Below are positions 1 to 5,379 of a stretch of DNA of 5,487 bases, in pieces. Numbering within the stretch: position 1 is the stretch's first letter; every line of letters begins with the position of its first letter. This stretch comes from Bacillota bacterium (GTDB lineage: Bacteria > Bacillota > Dehalobacteriia > UBA4068 > UBA4997), in NCBI GenBank assembly GCA_017398165.1, contig JAFQHB010000147.1:1-5487 (forward strand). The letters run 5' to 3'. The notes under the pieces are model-generated. The model made no database searches. It saw only the letters and a list, made by a program, of their open reading frames with translations, and had not been told where the DNA came from. Position numbers and translations under genes: made by a program.

Positions 1-555
1 CAACTCATCAGCCGCATCAACAACATTCTCGACAAGTTCGGAAAGATACGCGACAATGCCTCTTCGGAATTGCTCCGCATCCAAGCGTCCACCAAAACGT
101 TTGTTGCGGGTGTGTATAGGCCGCCCCATACTGCCCTTGACATACGCCGAGGCCCGCAGCCGGTTGGCGTGCTCCGCCTTGCTGTTGCGGTTGGATAAAC
201 GGCTCTCGGCGCGGATTTTCATCTCCTGTAATGCCTCGCTCATCTGCTCGCCCTCCGCCGCCGTCTGCACGATCCTCTTGCCGGAGACAAAAGCCGTCAT
301 ATCGCCCTCGGTAGCATTGGCTGCGTAATAATCCTTGACATCCTGCACCAGCGGCTGCGGGTCGATACCCAGATAACGCGCATACGTCTCCGCAAAGCCG
401 ATCGCATAAATTCGCCCCGGCATCCCGGACATATCGCCATCTTCCAGCAGCTTCAGATACAGCTCCCTTACCTTGGTAGCATCCTCCACCTGTTGATAAG
501 TGAGCCCGGCAGCTTCACGCGTTACACGCAATAATTTGCCATTTTCCTCCAACAT
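1..555 (-). CDS. RodZ/YmfM-type helix-turn-helix protein, 3' end missing
   Basis: An open frame of 185 codons starts with ATG at 555 and runs off the left edge without a stop. An AAGGCGG ribosome binding site at 564-570, eight bases upstream, supports the start. Residues about 8-70 match the HTH_25 domain of RodZ/YmfM proteins: a basic LLRVTREAAGLTYQQVEDAT helix-turn-helix, then KVRELYLKLLEDGD, MPGRIYAIGFAETYARYLGID and a short closing helix. In the family this domain is cytoplasmic, binds MreB or DNA, and is followed by a basic linker, one membrane helix and an outer domain. Here residues 75-185 are instead hydrophilic, charged and probably helical (for example MSEALQEMKIRAESRLSNRN), with no membrane segment so far. 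The gene lies 123 bases downstream of ftsK, as RodZ-like genes often do in Bacillota. The HTH assignment is firm. A role in cell shape is only an inference, and the protein may be a soluble regulator. Confidence 0.8.
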   Translation of the reverse strand, partial: MLEENGKLLRVTREAAGLTYQQVEDATKVRELYLKLLEDGDMSGMPGRIYAIGFAETYARYLGIDPQPLVQDVKDYYAANATEGDMTAFVSGKRIVQTAAEGEQMSEALQEMKIRAESRLSNRNSKAEHANRLRASAYVKGSMGRPIHTRNKRFGGRLDAEQFRRGIVAYLSELVENVVDAADEL

Positions 556-600
556 TCAAAACACCGCCTTTTCAGCTTGCTTGCATATATCAGTTGGCAT

Positions 601-622
601 AGAATAGTTTATCCCCTATTCT
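601..622. repeat. 7-bp inverted repeat in ftsK-HTH spacer
   Basis: AGAATAG (601-607) and its perfect reverse complement CTATTCT (616-622) flank an 8-base centre, about 45 bases upstream of the HTH gene start. The stem is AT-rich and has no T-tract, so it is a poor terminator. It could be an operator half-site pair or chance. The rest of the 123-base spacer shows no convincing promoter. Confidence 0.4.
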
Positions 623-661
623 TCCACTGTGTATTCCTGCACCGTATATTATTCCGTATTT

Positions 662-687
662 GTTATTCTGCATATATGTTATTCTGC
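662..687. repeat. 10-bp direct repeat spanning the ftsK stop codon
   Basis: GTTATTCTGC occurs at 662-671 and again at 678-687, a 16-base period. The second copy contains the ftsK stop codon (679-681), so the last codons of ftsK and the stop are duplicated just downstream. A looser ATTCCG/ATTCCTG-like continuation lies at about 630-660. It looks like a small slippage duplication, and no function is evident. Confidence 0.6.
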
Positions 688-3294
688 AGTATCTTCCGCC
701 ACCGGCTCGGCAGCAGGCTCATCCGCAGTTTGCGGCTCGGCATCTTCCCCGGCCTTATTATGCAGATACGTTGCAGCAAAAGTCTCCATATTCATCAAAA
801 CTGTTCGTTTGTTGCCCTCTGCCGCGCTGACGATACCCATTTCCTGCATAGTATCTATCAGGCGCGCCGCACGGTTGTAACCGATACGGAAACGCCGCTG
901 CAGAGAAGAAGCCGAGGCCTGTCCGCTGCTCAATACCTGCTGGCAGGCATCGATAAAGAGCTCATCCAACTGGTTTTTCTCAGTCTCGTCCTCCTCCGGC
1001 TTATCGTCCTCTGCCACCGGCAGCTCCAGATAATCCGGCTCGGCCTGTTTTTTGCAGTATTCCACCAGAGTCTGTATTTCATCCTCCGTCAGGAAAGCAC
1101 CCTGCACACGCAGCGGCTTCTGACGACCGATCGGGAAGTACAGCATATCGCCCTTGCCCAGCAGCTTCTCCGCACCGCCCATATCCAGGATAGTACGCGA
1201 ATCGATCTGCGAGGACACGGCAAATGCGATACGCGAAGGTATATTCGCCTTGATAAGGCCGGTAATGACATCCACCGAGGGGCGCTGTGTGGCGATGACC
1301 AGATGAATACCGGCTGCCCGCGCCATCTGTGCCAGACGGCAGATAGCATCCTCCACATCGTGCGAGGCCACCATCATCAAATCAGCCAGCTCGTCTATCA
1401 ATACCACTATCTGCGGCATCTTCACTACGTCAGGCAGCTGATTATAAGTCTTGAAGTTTTTGACCCCGGCATTCACGAACACCAGATAGCGCCGCTCCAT
1501 CTCGTTGACGACTTCCTTCAGCACCTGTGATGCCTTCTTGGGGTCGGTCACCACCGGTTTGCCCAAATGCGGCAGCCCGGCATACCCCGTCAGCTCTACT
1601 TTCTTGGGGTCGACCATAATAAATTTGACCTCATCCGGGGTAGCCTTATACAAAATACTGCAGATCAGAGTATTCATACACACGCTCTTACCGGAGCCGG
1701 TAGCACCGGCGATCAGCAGATGCGGCATCTCGGCCAGATCCCCGACGATAGCATTACCGTTGATATCCACGCCCAACGCAATACTGATTTTCGAGCTGCT
1801 CTTATGAAAGTTCTCCGAGGCCAGCACGTCCTTGAAGTATACCGGGCTGGTCTCATCCCGTGCTATCTCGATACCGACCACCGATTTGCCGGGCACGGGA
1901 GCCTCAATACGCAGGCCGCGCGCCGCCAGTGCCAGTGCGATATCATCAGCCAGATTCACGATCTTCGATATCTTCACACCCGGTGCGGGCTGCAGCTCAT
2001 AACGAATGATCGAAGGCCCGCAAACTACCTCCACCACCTTGGTCTTTACACCAAAGCTGGCCAGCACGTTCTCCAGCGCGGTACTGTCATCCATAATACG
2101 CTGGTCAATGCGGCTGTTGCGTACCGTGATACCACCTTTCATCAGCGATATCGGCGGCAGCTGGTAATTGACTACCCTGTGCAGCTCCGTCCGTATATGC
2201 CCGTCAGCCGCAGCAGTTTCCTCATTAACTGCACCATTTACCGCACCATTAACTGCGCTGTTAGCCGCGCCGCCCGATACGGTATCCTCCCCGACGGGTG
2301 TAGTATCAGCAGCCGACTCCATACCGGCAGCAGGCGCCTTATTCTCCGGCTTTGCCGCAGACAGCGGAGGCTTAGCCACTTTATCCGGCTCGATCACAGA
2401 GCCAAACGGCATCACCGGCACACTGCGACGCTCCGGCTCATGCACGGTATGGCTGCCTACCGGCTCGGGGCCGCCATCGCCCATCATATCACCTACCGTC
2501 ACCCGCGCATAATCACTGACGGGGGTTTCCTCAAAACGCCTGCCGCTGTAATCGGTAATGACCGGCGGCAGCGTTATCTGCTCCTCGCGCTCGATCACGA
2601 ATTTACGCTGTCCGGGACGCTGTACCGGCTTTTCTTCGGCTGCGGCGGCAGATTGCGCGGCAGATTTGGCCTTATGCTCGGCCACTGCTTTGGCACCGCT
2701 GTCGCCCGCCTTTTGCAGCATATCACGCAGCCAGGTAAACACGTGCATATCCGTGCCCAGCATCAGACCCAACAGTACAAAGGCGATCAGAGCTATGTAG
2801 CCGGCGGTCGGCGGCATCCAGCATAACGGCAGAGCCGCCAAAAAACCGCAAACACTGCCGCCCAAACCATCCAGCGCCGCCCGCAGCGCCGCCACAATGC
2901 CATCGCTGAAATACGGCATATGCAGCAGCGCCGCCAGCGCAAACAGCAGGAAGCACCAACCGGCCACCTGCCAGCCGTCATATTTGCCGCGCCGCCCGCT
3001 ATACACGGCGTACCCGCAATACACCAGCCACAGCGCCGCCGTCACATTCAGCGGCCCGGACAGGCAATTCGCCAGCACCTGCCCTGCCGTCGGCCGGCCA
3101 AAGAATGCACCAAACCATATCACCACAAACCACAGAGCCAATATCAGCCCTATCAGCATCATACAAACGCCCAGCGTCCGAAACTGTGCTGCCGTCTGTG
3201 CTGCCGAAGGAGCAGCTTTTTTGGTGCTGCCCTTTCCGCTGCTCTTTTTGCGCGCCGCCGTCGCTTTGCTGTTATTTTTCTTTGCAGTAGCCAT
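679..3294 (-). CDS. ftsK: DNA translocase FtsK/SpoIIIE, complete
   Basis: This 871-residue protein is a membrane-anchored, ATP-driven DNA pump that moves chromosomal DNA through the closing septum. Residues 1-35 are Lys/Ala-rich and cytoplasmic. Hydrophobic segments at about 41-66, 74-98, 108-126, 140-160 and 163-183 form the 4- to 5-helix anchor. Residues 200-370 are a low-complexity Ala/Pro/Glu linker with a small AVNG repeat (347-358). The alpha domain spans about 375-480. The RecA-like motor follows, with Walker A GATGSGKS at 530-537, Walker B IVVLIDELAD at 629-638, and the family segments MVDPKKVELTGY (560-571) and QRPSVDVITGLIKANIPSRIAF (split around 670-691). Residues about 772-840 form the winged-helix gamma domain that reads oriented DNA sequences (LQRRFRIGYNRAARLID). 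An acidic tail of about 27 residues ends the protein. The ATG is preceded by GAGG six bases upstream. Length and motifs are typical. Sequence alone does not tell FtsK (division) from SpoIIIE (sporulation). Confidence 0.97.
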   Translation of the reverse strand: MATAKKNNSKATAARKKSSGKGSTKKAAPSAAQTAAQFRTLGVCMMLIGLILALWFVVIWFGAFFGRPTAGQVLANCLSGPLNVTAALWLVYCGYAVYSGRRGKYDGWQVAGWCFLLFALAALLHMPYFSDGIVAALRAALDGLGGSVCGFLAALPLCWMPPTAGYIALIAFVLLGLMLGTDMHVFTWLRDMLQKAGDSGAKAVAEHKAKSAAQSAAAAEEKPVQRPGQRKFVIEREEQITLPPVITDYSGRRFEETPVSDYARVTVGDMMGDGGPEPVGSHTVHEPERRSVPVMPFGSVIEPDKVAKPPLSAAKPENKAPAAGMESAADTTPVGEDTVSGGAANSAVNGAVNGAVNEETAAADGHIRTELHRVVNYQLPPISLMKGGITVRNSRIDQRIMDDSTALENVLASFGVKTKVVEVVCGPSIIRYELQPAPGVKISKIVNLADDIALALAARGLRIEAPVPGKSVVGIEIARDETSPVYFKDVLASENFHKSSSKISIALGVDINGNAIVGDLAEMPHLLIAGATGSGKSVCMNTLICSILYKATPDEVKFIMVDPKKVELTGYAGLPHLGKPVVTDPKKASQVLKEVVNEMERRYLVFVNAGVKNFKTYNQLPDVVKMPQIVVLIDELADLMMVASHDVEDAICRLAQMARAAGIHLVIATQRPSVDVITGLIKANIPSRIAFAVSSQIDSRTILDMGGAEKLLGKGDMLYFPIGRQKPLRVQGAFLTEDEIQTLVEYCKKQAEPDYLELPVAEDDKPEEDETEKNQLDELFIDACQQVLSSGQASASSLQRRFRIGYNRAARLIDTMQEMGIVSAAEGNKRTVLMNMETFAATYLHNKAGEDAEPQTADEPAAEPVAEDTAE
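2224..2271. repeat. Four 12-bp tandem units inside the ftsK linker
   Basis: Four consecutive 12-base units (2224-2235, 2236-2247, 2248-2259, 2260-2271) of the form ATTAACTGCACC, with a few substitutions, encode ANS-AVNG-AVNG-AVNE in the disordered FtsK linker. The reading frame is kept, so changes in copy number would only lengthen or shorten the linker. Confidence 0.75.
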
Positions 3295-3321
3295 ATCCTA
3301 CCTCACAATACTTTCACCGAT

Positions 3322-3349
3322 TTATATTTACAGCCTTATAATTACAGCC
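3322..3349. repeat. 14-bp tandem repeat in the ftsK leader
   Basis: TTATATTTACAGCC (3322-3335) is followed directly by TTATAATTACAGCC (3336-3349), with 13 of 14 bases identical. On the coding strand this is GGCTGTAATTATAA then GGCTGTAAATATAA, ending about 27 bases before the ftsK start. It sits immediately downstream of a GC-rich hairpin. A pair of same-orientation protein-binding sites, or simple slippage, are both possible. Confidence 0.7.
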
Positions 3350-3367
3350 CTGCCGCCGCTGCGGCAG
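3350..3367 (-). other. GC-rich hairpin upstream of ftsK
   Basis: On the coding strand CTGCCGC pairs perfectly with GCGGCAG across a 4-base AGCG loop. The stem is strong, but no run of T follows on either strand, so a standard intrinsic terminator is not supported. If transcription from tepA-ylzJ reads through, or if the promoter candidate at 3384-3411 is used, this hairpin lies in the ftsK 5' leader. Confidence 0.55.
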
Positions 3368-3383
3368 ACATAAGATTTCAACT

Positions 3384-3411
3384 TTTATAAATTCGGCAAA
3401 AGTACCGGCAA
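3384..3411 (-). promoter_or_regulatory. Candidate sigma-A-type promoter for ftsK
   Basis: TTGCCG (3406-3411) and TATAAA (3384-3389) are separated by 16 bases on the minus strand, matching 4/6 and 5/6 of the TTGACA/TATAAT consensus. It begins just after the ylzJ stop and would start transcription upstream of the hairpin and the 14-bp repeats. The spacer is AT-rich, so chance matches are likely. Confidence 0.3.
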
Positions 3412-3415
3412 TCCT

Positions 3416-3631
3416 TTATTTCCCAAGGAAAATTCTGCGCCCGGGGCAGAGATTTTTGTTCAGATAATCCCGCGGATCAGTGCTGCACACCGCCTCGATA
3501 CTACACACACCGTCACTGCCCACCCGCACCCGGCAGGGACAGTTCTCCACATCATGATCCAGCAGCGAAAAGCCATCGGCAAAGCCATCAAAAACCACAC
3601 TCTCCGGGATGACACTCCACAGCATCTTCAT
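3416..3631 (-). CDS. ylzJ: YlzJ-like small protein
   Basis: A 71-residue protein lies between tepA and ftsK, exactly where B. subtilis has ylzJ. Length, position and pattern fit the YlzJ-like family: an N-terminal MLWSVIPESVVF segment (family form like M-L-Y-T-x-x-P-E) and a C-terminal STDPRDYLNKNLCPGRRI segment (family form S-S/T-D-P-x-D-Y-x...PG). The middle part is divergent and contains four of the five cysteines. There is no signal peptide or membrane segment. The function of the family is not known to me. The start is ambiguous: ATG at 3631 lies four bases after AAAGGGG, whereas ATG at 3625 (third codon) gives a more usual spacing of about ten and matches the family N terminus better. 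The gene is 15 bases downstream of tepA and almost certainly cotranscribed with it. Confidence 0.8.
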   Translation of the reverse strand: MKMLWSVIPESVVFDGFADGFSLLDHDVENCPCRVRVGSDGVCSIEAVCSTDPRDYLNKNLCPGRRIFLGK

Positions 3632-3646
3632 CCATCCCCTTTCGGA

Positions 3647-4579
3647 TTATTTTTTATCACAAAGGTGTTTCTTACCGCGGCAGCAGTGTCCCTGTTTATC
3701 ATTGTTTTTATCATCTTTATTTTTATCATTTTTGTCGTGCCCCTGCCTGCTCTCGGCTACCATACGATGCAGGCAGGCCAGCGCCTCGCCCAGGCCGCCT
3801 ACCTCATCTATCAGGCCGCATTTTACAGCATCCTCGCCTGCCAGCACAGTACCGATATCCCGCGCCAGCTCGCCGGTATTCATCATAAATTTCCGCACCT
3901 GCTCGTCCTTGATACGCGAGTGCGAGGTGATAAACCCTATCACCCTGTCCTGCATACGCTCCAGATAATCAAAGCTCTGCTGTACACCCAGCACCATACC
4001 CGTCATCCGTATGGGGTGGATAGTCATAGTCGCCGTCGGTGCGATCATCGAGTGTTTGGCCGCCACCGCGATCGGCACACCGATACTGTGCCCACCGCCC
4101 AATACCAGCGATACCACCGGCTTTTGCATACTTGCCATCATTTCGGCGATAGCCAGACCGGCCTCCACATCACCACCGACGGTATTGAGTATCACCAGCA
4201 GGCCTTTGATATCCGGACTTTCCTCCACCGCCACCAGCTGCGGGATGACGTGCTCATATTTCGTAGTTTTGTTCTGCGGCGGCATCACCAGATGCCCCTC
4301 CACCTGTCCGATCACCGTCAGCACGTGGATATCGCTCTTCATATCCGGTACATTGGCCGAGCCCATCTCGCTTATCACCTTAGAGCGATCCAGATCATCC
4401 GCCGCCCCACCGCCGTCGCCATCGCCGCCGCTTTCACCGCCGTCCGGGTCGGACGGTACGATATCATCTTCATTATTATTGCTGCTGATATCGTCTACTA
4501 TCTCATTAGCACCAATTTCGTTAGCACTGATTTCATTGGTAAACGACGGATACACCGACGTAACAAACTCTCTTTGCAT
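3647..4579 (-). CDS. tepA: ClpP-like serine peptidase TepA (YmfB family)
   Basis: This 310-residue protein belongs to the ClpP/crotonase fold family called TepA (translocation-enhancing protein, YmfB). The core, about residues 66-277, carries the family signatures GQVEGHLVMPPQNKTTKYEH (91-110), ILNTVGGDVEAGLAIAEM (130-147), VLGGGHSIGVPIA (159-171), ATMTIHPIRMTG (183-194) and the ClpP-like end RDIGTVLAGEDAVKCGLID (240-258). By alignment with ClpP the likely triad is Ser165, His188 and Asp241, so the enzyme looks active. It has no signal peptide and should be cytoplasmic. B. subtilis TepA has been linked to protein export and spore-protein handling, and its substrate here is unknown. Two additions make it longer than the roughly 240-residue B. 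subtilis protein. One is an N-terminal acidic, Gly-rich stretch with three NEI-containing pentapeptides (14-64). The other is a Lys/Asp/Asn tail ending in a Cys/His cluster (281-310). The ATG has GGGAG eight bases upstream. Confidence 0.93.
   Translation of the reverse strand: MQREFVTSVYPSFTNEISANEIGANEIVDDISSNNNEDDIVPSDPDGGESGGDGDGGGAADDLDRSKVISEMGSANVPDMKSDIHVLTVIGQVEGHLVMPPQNKTTKYEHVIPQLVAVEESPDIKGLLVILNTVGGDVEAGLAIAEMMASMQKPVVSLVLGGGHSIGVPIAVAAKHSMIAPTATMTIHPIRMTGMVLGVQQSFDYLERMQDRVIGFITSHSRIKDEQVRKFMMNTGELARDIGTVLAGEDAVKCGLIDEVGGLGEALACLHRMVAESRQGHDKNDKNKDDKNNDKQGHCCRGKKHLCDKK
4496..4540. repeat. Three 15-bp units at the tepA 5' end
   Basis: Three in-frame 15-base units encode TNEIS, ANEIG and ANEIV (TepA residues 14-28). 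The DNA copies differ by several substitutions, so the duplication is not recent, or has been kept for the peptide. It precedes an Asn/Asp/Gly-rich disordered segment. Confidence 0.7.
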
Positions 4580-4589
4580 CTTTATCTCT

Positions 4590-4611
4590 CCCTTGCAGGC
4601 ATATTGCAGGG
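4590..4611 (-). promoter_or_regulatory. Possible hairpin overlapping the tepA ribosome binding site
   Basis: On the coding strand CCCTGCA and TGCAAGGG can pair across the 7-base ATATGCC loop, with one bulged A. The 3' arm contains AAGGG, the beginning of the tepA Shine-Dalgarno stretch AAGGGAGAG. Folding would partly hide the ribosome binding site. The stem is modest, so regulation is speculative. Confidence 0.35.
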
Positions 4612-4653
4612 TTATTATTTGCCGCCCGGGGCTTTTCTATCCACTTTACCAAT

Positions 4654-4694
4654 AAAAAACGGATACGCACAGCATATCGCCGGCATATCCGTTT
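4654..4694 (-). terminator. Intrinsic terminator of the RNase J gene
   Basis: About 44 bases after the rnj stop, AAACGGATATG (4684-4694) pairs with CGTATCCGTTT (4657-4667), an 11-bp stem with one G-U pair. The T-run of the minus strand (4654-4659, CGTTTTTTATT) follows at once. The loop is 16 bases and partly self-complementary. This separates rnj transcription from tepA-ylzJ. Confidence 0.85.
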
Positions 4695-4700
4695 CCAATT

Positions 4701-4724
4701 CAATTATTAAGCTTGGCAATTATT
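4701..4724. repeat. 8-bp direct repeat after the rnj stop
   Basis: CAATTATT occurs at 4701-4708 and 4717-4724, a 16-base period. The second copy lies inside the short palindrome GCAATTATTGC (4716-4725 region). It sits between the rnj stop and the terminator. No function is evident. Confidence 0.4.
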
Positions 4725-4737
4725 GCACTTTGCCTTA

Positions 4738-5379
4738 TCAGATCTCGTGAATGATCGGTACGACGATCGGTTTGCGCCCGGTACGCTCATAGCACAGCTT
4801 GCTGATGGTGGACTTGACGCTGGCCTTAAACGCCGAAAGGTTGAAGTCCTGCTCCTTGCTGGCCTCAAAAGCATTCAGAATACGCTTTTCAGCCTCGCGG
4901 AATATTGTATCGTTGCCTTTCTCATACACGAAGCCGCGCGAGAAGATATAAGGCATACTGTTCAGACAGCCGCGCTCGCGATCGACCACAATACTCGCGA
5001 TAACGATACCGTCATTGGAAAGCTGCTTGCGATCTTTCAGCACTGTCGCGCCGACATCACCGATACCACGGCCGTCGATCAGCACACGCCCGGCACGGAC
5101 GGCGCCGTTGATACGTGCAGTCTTGGCCGAAAGCTCCAGCACCATACCGTTCTCCATAATAAAGGTATTCTTCTCCGGGATGCCCATATGCTCCGCCAGC
5201 TTGGCGTGCTCGCACAGCATACGATACTCGCCGTGTACCGGCATAAAGAACTTGGGCCGCACCAGATTGAAGAGCAGCTTCAGATCCTCCTGACTGGCAT
5301 GGCCGGATACGTGGATACCGTGACTGCGGCCATAAATCACATCAACCCCCAAATGATAGAGGTTATCGATCGTCTTGGA
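4738..5379 (-). CDS. rnj: Ribonuclease J, C-terminal part only
   Basis: This is the last 213 residues of RNase J, a metallo-beta-lactamase/beta-CASP enzyme that degrades RNA as an endonuclease and 5'-3' exonuclease in the cytoplasm. Recognisable family blocks, in order, are SKTIDNLYHLGVDVIYG, the beta-CASP HVSGHASQEDLKLL (the SGH histidine) and PKFFMPVHGEYRML (the PVHGE metal-site histidine). Then come AGRVLIDGRGIGDVGATVL and KDRKQLSNDGIVI, and the C-terminal domain with FSRGFVYEKG and KLCYERTGRKPIVVPIIHEI, the usual last residues. B. subtilis RNase J1 has about 555 residues, so roughly the first 345 are missing. Upstream of the SKT codons (TCC at 5377-5379) no frame continues the family, where a GNE-x-x-V segment would be expected. 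A TTG-initiated frame at 5406 adds only nine non-family residues and is not a credible start. The gene is truncated by the junction at about 5380 or by an assembly error. Its end has its own terminator. Confidence 0.9.
   Translation of the reverse strand, partial: SKTIDNLYHLGVDVIYGRSHGIHVSGHASQEDLKLLFNLVRPKFFMPVHGEYRMLCEHAKLAEHMGIPEKNTFIMENGMVLELSAKTARINGAVRAGRVLIDGRGIGDVGATVLKDRKQLSNDGIVIASIVVDRERGCLNSMPYIFSRGFVYEKGNDTIFREAEKRILNAFEASKEQDFNLSAFKASVKSTISKLCYERTGRKPIVVPIIHEI

Noticed and set aside
577..1530. Plus-strand open frame of 317 codons over the ftsK motor region
   Set aside because: It is a shadow of the FtsK motor and gamma-domain coding sequence. The predicted protein has no family features.
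1567..2826. Plus-strand open frame of about 420 codons antisense to ftsK
   Set aside because: It lies wholly within ftsK, which has unmistakable domains. The product is rich in His/Arg/Gln/Leu, typical of a shadow frame, and it has no ribosome binding site or family motif.
3350..3367. Intrinsic terminator after ylzJ
   Set aside because: The stem is strong, but no T-run follows on either strand.
4621..4632. GCCGCCCGGGGC as a protein-binding palindrome
   Set aside because: Only the central CCCGGG is symmetric. It is expected by chance in GC-rich DNA.
3554..4750. Plus-strand open frame of about 400 codons across ylzJ and tepA
   Set aside because: It is antisense to two recognised genes and crosses the rnj terminator. 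Its composition (His, Arg, Ile runs) follows from the reverse complement of the real codons.
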